NCBI GenBank assembly: GCA_037045055.1
Contig: JBAOHJ010000003.1
Span: forward strand, 372,001 to 436,000
Direction: 5' to 3'
Source of the DNA: Phosphoribacter sp037045055
GTDB taxonomy: Bacteria; Actinomycetota; Actinomycetes; Actinomycetales; Dermatophilaceae
DNA length: 64,000 nt
The translations under genes were made by a program, and so were the position numbers. Under the pieces are notes generated by a model. The model ran no database searches. It saw only the letters and a program-made list of their open reading frames with translations, and was not told where the DNA came from. Position 1 is the stretch's first letter; each line of letters opens with the position of its first letter. Below, piece by piece: positions 8,911-17,402 of the stretch.

Positions 8911-10496
8911 CGGTCGGCCCGGGGGTGGTAGGGCTGCCCGAGCAGCGCGGCGGCCAGGGCGGCACGGTCGTCGAAGGGGTGGACGGTGCCGGCGATCTCC
9001 TGGCCGGTCTCGTGGCCCTTGCCCAGCACGACGACGGTGTTGTCGGCAGACCGGCCGTGCTCGCGGGCGATCCGCACGGCGGTGGCGATGTGGGCCGCCC
9101 GACCGGCGTCCGAGGACTGCCGGGTGCGCGATCCCCCGGTCGCCGCGACGGCGGTGGGCTCGGGCTCGGTCTCGGCCGCGCCGGCGAGGATCTCCGCGCG
9201 GATCGCGCCCGGGTCCTCCGAGCGGGGGTTGTCGTCGGCGACGACGAGGTCGTCGGCCCAGCGGGCCGCGGCCGCGCCCATGGCGCGCCGCTTGCCCCGG
9301 TCGCGGTCCCCGCCGGCGCCGAGCACGACGACCAACCGCCCGCGGGTGCTCGGGCGCAGCGCGGCCAGCGCGGCCTCGACCGCCTCGGGGGTGTGCGCGT
9401 AGTCGACGATGCAGCGCGGGTCCCCCGGCCGGCCCGCGACGACCTCCATCCGGCCGGGCACCACGACCGGCGCGCCCAGGGCCCGCTGCACGTCGGGCGC
9501 GGCATACCCGCTGGCGAGCAGGGTGACCGCGGCCGTGGCCGTGTTGACGAGGTTGAACGCCCCGGGCAGCTGGCTGCGCAGCGACAGGTGGCCACCGGGG
9601 CCGGTCACCTGCCCGGACCGGCCGTCGGCACTCGACAGGGTCCAGTCGGCGCGCCGGCCCGTGGAGGCCAGGGTGCGCACCGGGATGGCCGCCCGCTCGG
9701 CCAGCGCGCGCCCCCACGCGTCGTCGACGCAGACCACGCCGCGGCGGGCGCGGTCGGGGGTGAACAGCGCGGCCTTGGTCTCGAAGTAGGAGCGCATGTC
9801 GCCGTGGAAGTCCAGGTGGTCCTGCGAGAGGTTGGTGAACACGGCCAGGTCGTAGACGACCCCGTCGACTCGGTGCTGCGCCAGGGCGTGGCTGGACACC
9901 TCCATGACGACCGCGTCGGTGCCGCGTTGGAGCATCAGCGCGAGGATGGCGTGCAGGTCGGTGGCCTCTGGGGTGGTCCGGGCCGAGGCGAGCCGCTCGT
10001 CGCCGATGCGGGTCTCCACGGTGCCGATGAGGCCGGTGCGCACCCCCAGGGCCGCCAGCGCGGCCTGCAGCAGGTATGCCGTGGTCGTCTTGCCGTTCGT
10101 GCCGGTGAGGCCGTACATCCGCAGCCGCGTCGCCGGCTCGCCGTAGACGAGGGCGGCCAGCTCGCCCAGCACCGCCCGGGGCTCCTCGACGACCACCACG
10201 GGGACCGACCCGGCCGAGCCGTCGGCGGCCACCGCGCGGGCTCCGGCCGGATCGGTGAGCACGGCCACGGCGCCCTGCCGCAGCGCCGCGGGGACGAACC
10301 GGGCGCCGTGCACCTGCCGGCCCGGCAGGGCGGCATACAGGTCCCCGGGCGCCACGCTGCGCGAGTCCAGGCTGACCCCGGTGACCGCGACGCCAGACAC
10401 GTCGACGCTGCCGTCGGCCGGCAGCCGAGCCTGCGCACGCTGGGCCAGAGCGCTCAGCGGGGTCGCCCGCAACGGCGCGGGACGAGGGGACGACAC
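8907..10496 (-). CDS. murE: UDP-MurNAc-dipeptide--meso-DAP ligase MurE
   Basis: MurE adds the third stem residue of peptidoglycan. The 529-residue product carries TGTNGKTTTA at about 131-140, the NLSQDHLDFHG segment and DDNPRSEDP. The DNPR tetrapeptide is the known marker for meso-diaminopimelate rather than L-lysine as substrate, so the wall is predicted to contain meso-DAP. The GTG at 10496, just after the ftsI stop, is chosen as start; an ATG at 10556 would overlap ftsI by 50 bp, and neither has a strong ribosome site. Its stop overlaps murF. Confidence 0.94.
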   Translation of the reverse strand: MSSPRPAPLRATPLSALAQRAQARLPADGSVDVSGVAVTGVSLDSRSVAPGDLYAALPGRQVHGARFVPAALRQGAVAVLTDPAGARAVAADGSAGSVPVVVVEEPRAVLGELAALVYGEPATRLRMYGLTGTNGKTTTAYLLQAALAALGVRTGLIGTVETRIGDERLASARTTPEATDLHAILALMLQRGTDAVVMEVSSHALAQHRVDGVVYDLAVFTNLSQDHLDFHGDMRSYFETKAALFTPDRARRGVVCVDDAWGRALAERAAIPVRTLASTGRRADWTLSSADGRSGQVTGPGGHLSLRSQLPGAFNLVNTATAAVTLLASGYAAPDVQRALGAPVVVPGRMEVVAGRPGDPRCIVDYAHTPEAVEAALAALRPSTRGRLVVVLGAGGDRDRGKRRAMGAAAARWADDLVVADDNPRSEDPGAIRAEILAGAAETEPEPTAVAATGGSRTRQSSDAGRAAHIATAVRIAREHGRSADNTVVVLGKGHETGQEIAGTVHPFDDRAALAAALLGQPYHPRADR

Positions 10497-10506
10497 GGGG
10501 ACGAGG

Positions 10507-12501
10507 TTAGCCGTTGGGCTTGCGGTCGAGGATGGCCGCCGGGTTGCTCGACGCACCCGGCGCGGTAAGCGGGATGGTCGGGCCGGGGGTGCCGCTCGGG
10601 GCGATTCGGTAGGACTGCAGCGCGTAGGCCATGACGTCCTTGAACACCGGGCCGGCCAGGCCGCTGCCGCTGGGGTCGTCCACCTGAGGACGCTGCAGGG
10701 TGACGGCCACGACGAACTCGGGGTCCTCGGCGGGGGCGTAGCCGAGGAACGAGGTCGTGTAGCCGCTGTACCGGCCGGCCGACTCGTCGTAGCGGTTGGC
10801 CGTGCCGGTCTTGCCGGCCACCCGATAGCCCGGGATGGCGACCTGAGGCGCGGTGCCGCCCGGCGCGACGACCTCCTCGAGCATCTCGCCGACCTGGCGG
10901 GCCGTGGACTCCGAGACCACCCGGACGCCCTGGTGGGCGGCGGCGGGGACGAACGGGCCGTCCGGGGCCTGGGTGCCCTCCACGATGGTCGGCGCGACGC
11001 GGACCCCCTTGTTGGCGATGGTCTGGTAGACCCCGGCGGCCTGCAGCGCGGTGAGCGAGTAGCCCTGGCCGAACAGCATGGTGTAGCGCTGTGAGCCGTT
11101 GAGCTCGGCGACCGGGGTGAGCAGCCCGGCCGACTCGCCGGGCAACCCCATGCCGGTCTTGGCGCCCATCCCGAACGCCCGGTAGTAGGCGTCGATGGTG
11201 GCGGCGGGGACCGACTCGGTGGCCAGGATCACGCCGATGTTGCTCGACTTGGCCAGGGCGCCGGCCACGGTGAGCTCGAGGGTGTCGTGCTCGTTGTGGT
11301 CCTTGAACTGCTTGTCCGAGCGCTTGATCCGGTTGGGCACGACGATCGGGGTGGTCGGGGTGACCTTCTGCTCCTCGATGGCGGCGGCCACGCTCATCAC
11401 CTTGCCGGTCGACCCGGGCTCGTAGACGTCCTCGACGGCGTGGTTGCGCAGGCCGTCGAGGGTCCACTCCTTGGTGGCCGCCGGGTCGAAGGTCGGGTAG
11501 GACGCCAGCGCGCGGACCTTGCCGGTCTTGGCCTCCATGACGACGACGTAGCCGGAGGCGGCGCCGAGCTTGGTGACCTGGTTGGCGATGGCGTTCTCGG
11601 CGTACCACTGCAGGTCCGAGTCGACGGTGGTCGTCACGTCGACGCCGGGCACGGCCGGGTAGCCCCGCTCGTCGGCCCAGGGGATCGGCTTGCCGTCCCG
11701 GCTGCGCTCGAACTGGGTCTCCCCGGGGCTGCCGGCCAGCTGGGTGTCGAGCATCGTCTCCAGGCCACCGGCGGGGGCCTGGTCGAGGTTGATCGCGCCG
11801 GTGACCGGAGCGGCCGACAGACCGGCCGGGTAGCTGCGTTCGTAGGTCAGCTCCGCGTAGATCCCCGGGATGCCGAGCTTGCCGATGTCCCGCCAGGCCA
11901 GCGGGGTGACCTTCTTGGCGAGGATGTGGTACGCGCTGGTGCCGATGAGCTCCGGGACGAGCGCCTCGGGCGTCGTGCCGAGCAGCGGCGCGAGCGCGGC
12001 GGCGGCCCCGACGACCCCGACCTTGGTCCGCTTGTCGTCGACCGTGCGGACGTACTCCTTGACGGCGAGCTGGTTGACGCTGACCGTGTAGCGCTCCAGG
12101 CTCGTGGCCAGGACCACGCCCTTGCTGTCGACGATGCTGCCGCGCTGGGCCGGAGTGGCGGTCTTGCCGGTGAGCCGCTTGTTCAGCGCGGCCAGCTGCA
12201 CCGGGCTGGCCTCGAAGACCTGCACCCGCAGCATCTGAGCCGCGAAGATGGTCAGCACGAACATCGAGGCCAGGAAGATCCCGCGGACCCGGCGGATGGG
12301 CGTGCCGACCCGGATCCGACGCGGTGGCCGCGGGGGGACCGCCGAGCGCGCCGGTCGGGGCGCCGACGGGCGCGCGCCGCTGCCGCCAGCGGTGGTGCGA
12401 GGGGTCCGCGCACCGGTGGTCCGGGGGGCGGCGGCCCGGGCGGTCGCGGCCCGGGGGGCCGGCCCGCGTCGGGGCGTGCGCACGTCGGTGGGCATGCTCA
12501 C
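10507..12501 (-). CDS. ftsI: Septal transpeptidase FtsI (PBP3 class B)
   Basis: FtsI crosslinks septal peptidoglycan with FtsW. The 664-residue protein has a long Arg/Pro/Ala-rich cytoplasmic tail (1-70), one membrane anchor at about 72-92, a PBP dimerisation domain from about 117, and a transpeptidase domain with all three active-site motifs: S364-T-G-K367, S419-S-N421 and K564-T-G566. The catalytic serine sits in the usual EPGS context. The GTG start at 12501 overlaps the ftsL stop by 4 bp. There is no PASTA domain, as expected for the actinobacterial FtsI of the dcw cluster. Confidence 0.95.
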   Translation of the reverse strand: MSMPTDVRTPRRGPAPRAATARAAAPRTTGARTPRTTAGGSGARPSAPRPARSAVPPRPPRRIRVGTPIRRVRGIFLASMFVLTIFAAQMLRVQVFEASPVQLAALNKRLTGKTATPAQRGSIVDSKGVVLATSLERYTVSVNQLAVKEYVRTVDDKRTKVGVVGAAAALAPLLGTTPEALVPELIGTSAYHILAKKVTPLAWRDIGKLGIPGIYAELTYERSYPAGLSAAPVTGAINLDQAPAGGLETMLDTQLAGSPGETQFERSRDGKPIPWADERGYPAVPGVDVTTTVDSDLQWYAENAIANQVTKLGAASGYVVVMEAKTGKVRALASYPTFDPAATKEWTLDGLRNHAVEDVYEPGSTGKVMSVAAAIEEQKVTPTTPIVVPNRIKRSDKQFKDHNEHDTLELTVAGALAKSSNIGVILATESVPAATIDAYYRAFGMGAKTGMGLPGESAGLLTPVAELNGSQRYTMLFGQGYSLTALQAAGVYQTIANKGVRVAPTIVEGTQAPDGPFVPAAAHQGVRVVSESTARQVGEMLEEVVAPGGTAPQVAIPGYRVAGKTGTANRYDESAGRYSGYTTSFLGYAPAEDPEFVVAVTLQRPQVDDPSGSGLAGPVFKDVMAYALQSYRIAPSGTPGPTIPLTAPGASSNPAAILDRKPNG

Positions 12502-13076
12502 CGCCCCGGCGCGCTCGGGGCCGGCGCCGTGGGCGAGCCCGGCGGGGGTGCGGCAGTCGGCGCCGTGGGCGAGCCCGGCGGGGTTGCGGCAGTCGGCGCC
12601 GCCCCGACGGCGGCCGGCGCGGGTGCCGCGGCGGTCTCGACGGCCGGGGCCGGTGGCGGGGGCCTGGGGGTGGCGACGAGCACGAACGGCTCGGCCTTGG
12701 CCGGGTCGGCGACGCCGAGGATCGCCCCGTCGGACAACCTGAGGAAGGCCATGCTCTTGCTCGGCACCATGCCCAGCTCACTCGCGCGGCGGGCCAGGGC
12801 GGTGCTGTTGCTCACCGATTCGACTGACTGGCGCAGCGCGTGGGTCTGGTCGGTGAGCTCACCGGAGGAGGCGGTGAGCTCGGCGACGGTGAAGGACCCC
12901 TGGGCCAGCGCCGTGTTGAGCATGAGCAGCGTCACCAGGCCACCGGCCAGCAACCCCAGGCACAGCAGCGCGAACAGGCCGCTGCGGGTGCGCCCGATCG
13001 CGGCGGGCACGGCGCGCAGCGGGGTGCGGCGAGCGCCCGGGCGCGGAATCCGGGCGTGGACGGCGGCCTGGGTCAT
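12498..13076 (-). CDS. ftsL: Cell division protein FtsL-like
   Basis: This 192-residue bitopic protein sits between rsmH and ftsI, the position of ftsL. A basic tail of about 32 residues precedes one membrane span at about 33-55 and a periplasmic heptad-like helix at about 62-105, the part expected to pair with FtsB/DivIC. The last 55 residues are Pro/Ala/Thr-rich and include a tandem repeat, which is unusual for FtsL. Sequence conservation in this family is weak, so the call rests on topology and position. ATG overlaps the rsmH stop by 4 bp. Confidence 0.85.
   Translation of the reverse strand: MTQAAVHARIPRPGARRTPLRAVPAAIGRTRSGLFALLCLGLLAGGLVTLLMLNTALAQGSFTVAELTASSGELTDQTHALRQSVESVSNSTALARRASELGMVPSKSMAFLRLSDGAILGVADPAKAEPFVLVATPRPPPPAPAVETAAAPAPAAVGAAPTAATPPGSPTAPTAAPPPGSPTAPAPSAPGR
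12529..12600. repeat. 36-bp tandem duplication in ftsL tail
   Basis: Two head-to-tail copies of a 36-bp unit (12529-12564 and 12565-12600) differ at very few positions. They encode the repeated PPGSPTAPTA-like segment of the Pro/Ala-rich FtsL C terminus. The copies keep the frame, so the repeat changes only tail length. Confidence 0.85.
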
Positions 13077-14050
13077 CGCGGCTCCCCATCGGTGGCCCGG
13101 GTCCGCTCGGCCGCGCGCAGCCGGGCCGAGGCCGCGCGCGGGTTGGAGGAGATCTCCTGGGCCGTGGGCTTCTCGGCGCCGCGGGTCAGCAGGCGCAGGT
13201 ATGCCGTGTGCTCGGGCAGCTCGACGGGCAGGCCGGCAGGGGTGGCGGAGGTCGCGCCCTGGGCCAGGACGGTCTTGGCGAGCCGGTCCTCCAGGGAGTG
13301 GTAGCTCAGCACCGCGATCCGGCCGCCGACGCGCAGCCGGGCGATCGCCGCGGGCAGGGCCCGACGCCAGGCGGCCAACTCGTCGTTGACCTCGATGCGC
13401 AGGGCCTGGAAAGTCCGCTTGCCCGGGTGCCCGCCGCTGCGTTGCGAGGCCGCCGGGACCACCCGCTTGAGCAGGTCGACCAGCGGCCCCGACGTGGTGA
13501 ACGGCGTGGCCGCCCGCGCGGCGACGACCGCGCGGGCGATCCGCCGGGCGAAGCGCTCCTGCCCGTAGTCGCGCAGCACCTGCTCGAGCCGCTCCGGCGG
13601 GTAGGTGTTGAGCACCTCCGCCGCGCTCGCGCCCTGCCGCTGGTCCATGCGCATGTCCAGCGGCGCATCCACCCGGTAGGCGAAGCCCCGGTCGGTCTCG
13701 TCCAGCTGCAGCGAGGACACCCCGAGGTCGAAGAGAGTGGCGTCCACGGTGGGCAGACCCAGGCGAGCGACGACCTGGGCGAACTCGTCGTAGACGGCGT
13801 GCACGAGGGTGAGCCGGTCGGCATACGCCCCGAGCCGCTCGCCGGCCAGCCCGAGGGCCTCGCCGTCGCGGTCGATGCCGACCACCCGCACCTGGGGGAA
13901 CCGGGCCAGCACCGCCTCGGCATGCCCGCCCAGGCCCATCGTCGCGTCGACGTACACCGCCCCCGGGTGGGCCAGCGCGGGGGCGAGCAGCTCGACCACA
14001 CGCTCCCGCAGCACCGGCAGGTGCCGGTCGTCCGTGCTGCGCTGCGTCAT
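13073..14050 (-). CDS. rsmH: 16S rRNA (cytosine-N4)-methyltransferase RsmH
   Basis: RsmH (MraW) methylates N4 of C1402 in 16S rRNA with S-adenosylmethionine. The 325-residue product begins with the usual HLPVLRERV and has the SAM motif VDATMGLGGHA at about 34-44, FDLGVSSLQLD, and the C-terminal SYHSLEDR segment. The ATG at 14050 is chosen because GGAG lies 7 bp upstream and it matches the family's start; an upstream ATG at 14119 is possible but less likely. About 210 bp separate it from mraZ. Confidence 0.95.
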   Translation of the reverse strand: MTQRSTDDRHLPVLRERVVELLAPALAHPGAVYVDATMGLGGHAEAVLARFPQVRVVGIDRDGEALGLAGERLGAYADRLTLVHAVYDEFAQVVARLGLPTVDATLFDLGVSSLQLDETDRGFAYRVDAPLDMRMDQRQGASAAEVLNTYPPERLEQVLRDYGQERFARRIARAVVAARAATPFTTSGPLVDLLKRVVPAASQRSGGHPGKRTFQALRIEVNDELAAWRRALPAAIARLRVGGRIAVLSYHSLEDRLAKTVLAQGATSATPAGLPVELPEHTAYLRLLTRGAEKPTAQEISSNPRAASARLRAAERTRATDGEPR

Positions 14051-14260
14051 CGGTGCTCCGGGTCGGGTCGCGCGGTCGAGGGGTGGCGGCTCTGTGCTCG
14101 GGTCGTGGTGCGGGTCCATGCCGGCCTGCGGCGTCCTGCCGCCAGGTCCCCATCCGCTTGGGGCGGGGGCCCCGCCCGCTGGTGGCCCGGCGCGGGGGAA
14201 GTCGCGTCGGGACGCCAAGCGGCTGGAGACCTGGTCGCAGGGCGGTGCTGCAGGTCGAGG

Positions 14261-14713
14261 TCAGAACACTCCGGGCCACACCTCCTGTGCCTGGTCGGCG
14301 TAGCTGGCCTCGGTGGCCTCGACGTAGGCCGCCCACGCGGAGGCGTCCCAGATCTCGACCCGGTTGCCCATGCCGACGACCGCGAGATCGCGCACCAGGC
14401 CGGCGTACGCGCGCAGAGCGGGCGGGATGGTGACCCGACCCTGCCGGTCGGGCACCTCGTCGGAGGCGCCGGCCAGCATCATCCGGCCGAAGTCACGCAC
14501 CGCCTTCGCCGACGTGGGCCCGCGTTGCAGCCCAGCGGCGATGGCGGCGAACTCCTCGGTGGGGTAGGCGTACAGGCAGCGCTCCTGGCCCTTGGTGACG
14601 ACCAGGCCGCCGGCGAGCTTGTCGCGGAACTTCGCCGGCAGGATCAGCCGGCCCTTCTCGTCCAGACGCGGGTGGTGGGTGCCGAGGAAGCCCAGGTAGC
14701 CGGATGCGGACAC
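14261..14713 (-). CDS. mraZ: Transcriptional regulator MraZ
   Basis: MraZ is the dodecameric AbrB-like DNA-binding protein that controls the dcw promoter. The 150-residue product has two SpoVT/AbrB half-domains, recognisable as RLDEKGRLILPAKFR and DRQGRVTIPPALR. The GTG at 14713 is preferred: GGGGAGG lies about 9 bp upstream and it leads directly into the conserved GFLGTHHPRLDEKGR; an in-frame ATG at 14761 would run through the operator. It is the first gene of the minus-strand dcw cluster and probably regulates its own promoter through the boxes just upstream. Confidence 0.95.
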   Translation of the reverse strand: MSASGYLGFLGTHHPRLDEKGRLILPAKFRDKLAGGLVVTKGQERCLYAYPTEEFAAIAAGLQRGPTSAKAVRDFGRMMLAGASDEVPDRQGRVTIPPALRAYAGLVRDLAVVGMGNRVEIWDASAWAAYVEATEASYADQAQEVWPGVF

Positions 14714-14756
14714 GACGGCTGCCTCCCCTCGTTCGACCCAGAGCCCTCCGTGTTGA

Positions 14757-14781
14757 CCCACCCTACTCCATTTCCCTCCAC
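14757..14781 (-). promoter_or_regulatory. Three MraZ boxes upstream of mraZ
   Basis: Reading toward mraZ, the pentamers GTGGA (14781-14777), ATGGA (14771-14767) and GTGGG (14761-14757) are spaced exactly 10 bp apart. MraZ proteins are known to bind direct repeats of TGGGN-type pentamers separated by 5 bp, one per helical turn, so this is the expected operator of mraZ. The boxes end 44 bp before the GTG start. The assignment is by pattern only. Confidence 0.8.
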
Positions 14782-15021
14782 AATCAACCGCCCACGGTCG
14801 ACGGCCCGCCGTGTCGCGGCGAGTTTGCCCAGGTCATCGACGTGGTGCGCAGTGGAGGGCGTGACCTCCTGCCCACTCCGCGTGACCCCCGAGCGCCGCC
14901 TCGCGACGGCTGTCGACGCTCTGGCAGCGTCACTCACGGGTCGGGTGGGCGGCACCGCGAGCCGCTCGGGTGCGCCGCGCGGGCCGACGACGGGAACGTC
15001 CGTGCCGGATCGGGCGTTGCG

Positions 15022-15036
15022 GTGGAGGGAAGTGGG
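15022..15036 (+). promoter_or_regulatory. Possible MraZ box pair upstream of moxR
   Basis: GTGGA at 15022-15026 and GTGGG at 15032-15036 are 10 bp apart and the connecting bases (GGGAA) are the same as between the first two boxes of mraZ. They lie about 40 bp before the moxR start. Two boxes in a G-rich stretch could be chance, so this is a lead and not an established site. Confidence 0.4.
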
Positions 15037-15073
15037 GCGGGCCAGGGGCCTCACGCGAGGACGGGAGTATGCC

Positions 15074-16096
15074 GTGGCCGACCCTCGACCCGCCGCAGCC
15101 CCCACCGAGGCGGTCACCGCTGACCTGCCCGACCGGGCCACGCCCGCCGCCCTGGCCGAGCTGCGCGAGGTCACCGCCCGGGTGGCCCGGGCCATGGAGA
15201 CGGTGATCGAGGGCAAGCCCGGCGTGGTCCGCACGGCGATCACCGTGCTGCTGGCCGGCGGTCACCTGCTCATCGAGGACGTCCCCGGCGTCGGCAAGAC
15301 CATGCTCGCCAAGTCGCTGGCCCGGTCTATCGACTGCAGCGTCCGGCGCATCCAGTTCACCCCCGACCTGCTGCCCAGCGACATCACCGGGGTCAGCGTC
15401 TACAACCAGGACGTGCGCGACTTCGAGTTCCGCCCCGGGGCGATCTTCGCCAACGTCGTGGTCGGGGACGAGATCAACCGGGCCTCGCCCAAGACCCAGT
15501 CGGCCCTGTTGGAGTGCATGGAGGAGGGCCAGGTCACCGTCGACGGGCAGACCTACGGCCTGCAGCGGCCCTTCATCGTCATGGCCACCCAGAACCCCAT
15601 CGAGATGGAGGGCACCTACCCGCTGCCGGAGGCCCAGCGGGACCGGTTCATGGCCCGCATCTCGATGGGCTACCCCGCGGCCTCGGCCGAGGTGGCGATG
15701 CTCGACTCGCACGGTGGCCGCTCACCCCTGGATGCCCTCGCCCCGGTGACCGACGCCGCCACGGTGGCCCGGCTGATCGGGGTGGTCCAGGACGTCCATG
15801 CCTCCCCGGCCGTGCGCCAGTACGTCGTCGACGTCGCCGGCGCCACCCGGGCCAGCCCCGCGCTGCGCCTCGGGGCCTCCCCTCGGGCGGCCCTGCACGT
15901 GCTGCGTGCCGCGCGCGCCCACGCGGCGATCGAGGGCCGCGACCACGTCCTGCCCGACGACGTCCAGCGCGTCCTCGCGCCGGTGCTGGCCCACCGGCTG
16001 ATCCTCTCGGGGGAGTCCGCCCTGGCCAGACGCAGCAGCGCCGACGTCCTGGGCGACCTGGTGCGCGCCACGCCCGTCCCCGTCGCGCCCCGCTGA
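15074..16096 (+). CDS. MoxR-family AAA+ ATPase
   Basis: MoxR proteins are AAA+ chaperone-like ATPases that usually act on products of neighbouring genes. The 340-residue product has Walker A EDVPGVGKTMLA at about 68-79, Walker B VVGDEINRASPKTQ, the sensor-1 ATQNP segment and the MoxR C-terminal lid. The GTG start at 15074 has GGGAG six bases upstream, and the preceding GTATGCCG word runs into the start codon. It is the first gene of the common moxR, DUF58, transglutaminase operon. Confidence 0.92.
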   Translation: MADPRPAAAPTEAVTADLPDRATPAALAELREVTARVARAMETVIEGKPGVVRTAITVLLAGGHLLIEDVPGVGKTMLAKSLARSIDCSVRRIQFTPDLLPSDITGVSVYNQDVRDFEFRPGAIFANVVVGDEINRASPKTQSALLECMEEGQVTVDGQTYGLQRPFIVMATQNPIEMEGTYPLPEAQRDRFMARISMGYPAASAEVAMLDSHGGRSPLDALAPVTDAATVARLIGVVQDVHASPAVRQYVVDVAGATRASPALRLGASPRAALHVLRAARAHAAIEGRDHVLPDDVQRVLAPVLAHRLILSGESALARRSSADVLGDLVRATPVPVAPR

Positions 16097-16133
16097 GGCG
16101 CGCGGGCGGCCCACCCCCGGTCTGGAGGCACCG

Positions 16134-17402
16134 ATGTCGCGACCCCGCCAGACCCTGACCACGCGCGGGCGGGCGCTGCTGGCCTGTGGGGTGACCCTCG
16201 TGCTCGCCGGAGGGCTGCTCGGCTTCCCCGACCTCACCCGCGTCGGCGTGCTGTTGCTGGGCCTGCCCCTTGTGTCGCTGCTGCTCGGGCGCCGCGCCCC
16301 GGTGCTGACGGTGCACCGCACGGTGGCCCCGATGCCGGTCAGCCTCGGCCAGACGGCGACGGTGCGCCTGCGCGCGACGAACACCGGCGCCCGCGGCACC
16401 GGGCTGTTGCTGGCGCAGGAGGGCCTGCCGCCCGAGTTGGGGCCGGGCCATCGGTTCGTCCTGGGGGTCTTGACCCGCGGGGCGGCCCGCACGACGACGT
16501 ATGCCGTCCGCCCGCAGCTGCGCGGCCACCACCGGCTGGGTCCGCTGGCCGTGCAGGTGCGCGACCCGTTCGGCCTGACCGGCCGGCACGTCGAGGTGGG
16601 CGCCCGGGGGGAGCTCGTCGTGCTGCCGCGCACCGTGCCGCTCGGTGCCGGCCGCCCGCCCGGCACCGGCATCGGCTCCGAGGGCGAGATCCCCCATCTG
16701 GTCGCGCTGCACGGCGAGGACGACCAGTCCATCCGCGAGTACCGCGACGGGGACGACCTGCGGCGCATCCACTGGCCGGCCACGGCCCGCGCCGGGGAGC
16801 TCATGGTGCGCCAGGAGGACCGCCCGGCCCGGCGGCGGGCCGTCGTCCTGCTCGACTCCCGGTCGCAGGCGCACCGAGGGCAGGGCCTGGACAGTTCGTT
16901 CGAGTGGGCGGTGAGCGCCGTGGCCTCCGTGGTCGTGCATCTGATCTCGCGGCGGTATGCCGTGCACCTGGTTACCCAGGAGACCGTCGTGCGGGGCTGC
17001 GCCGACACCGCCATCGAGCCGATGGCGGCGCTGGAGGTCCTCGCCGACGCCGGGCTGGGCTCGGGCGTCGGCTTCGCGCGGACCACCCAGGCCGCGCAGG
17101 CGTTGGCGGCCGGAGGCGGCCTGCTCGTCGCGGTGCTCGCCGACCACGACGAGCGGGCGCTGCGCGAGTTGGCCGGGATCCGGGTCCCCGGCGGCACGGC
17201 CCTGGCCATCGTCGTGGACACCGGCAGCCCCGACAGTGGGCGGGGCGGCCTCGGGCCGGGCGCCGATGCCCTGCGGGGGGCCGGCTGGGCGACGAGCGTC
17301 GTCACGACGGCGACCACGGTCGACACGGCCTGGTCCCAGGTCGCCGGATCCGCTCGCTGGCGCCAGGCGGCAAATGCGGCCCCGGCCGGAGCGCGGCGAT
17401 GA
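16134..17402 (+). CDS. DUF58 domain membrane protein
   Basis: This 422-residue protein has two N-terminal membrane spans (about 13-30 and 35-52) and a cytoplasmic DUF58 domain with the family signature REYRDGDDLRRIHWPATAR near residue 200, followed by a VWA-like region. DUF58 proteins are linked to MoxR ATPases throughout bacteria; their biochemical function is not established. GGAGG lies 7 bp before the ATG. The stop overlaps the start of the transglutaminase gene by 4 bp. Confidence 0.9.
   Translation: MSRPRQTLTTRGRALLACGVTLVLAGGLLGFPDLTRVGVLLLGLPLVSLLLGRRAPVLTVHRTVAPMPVSLGQTATVRLRATNTGARGTGLLLAQEGLPPELGPGHRFVLGVLTRGAARTTTYAVRPQLRGHHRLGPLAVQVRDPFGLTGRHVEVGARGELVVLPRTVPLGAGRPPGTGIGSEGEIPHLVALHGEDDQSIREYRDGDDLRRIHWPATARAGELMVRQEDRPARRRAVVLLDSRSQAHRGQGLDSSFEWAVSAVASVVVHLISRRYAVHLVTQETVVRGCADTAIEPMAALEVLADAGLGSGVGFARTTQAAQALAAGGGLLVAVLADHDERALRELAGIRVPGGTALAIVVDTGSPDSGRGGLGPGADALRGAGWATSVVTTATTVDTAWSQVAGSARWRQAANAAPAGARR

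Larger units (their letters stand above)
14714..15073. other. Divergent control region between mraZ and moxR
   Basis: This 360-bp region has no credible gene and separates mraZ (minus) from moxR (plus). Its mraZ end holds three MraZ-type boxes. Its moxR end holds two box-like repeats on the plus strand and a GGGAG ribosome site overlapping a copy of the GTATGCCG word. No clear -10 hexamer stands out in either direction. Confidence 0.6.
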
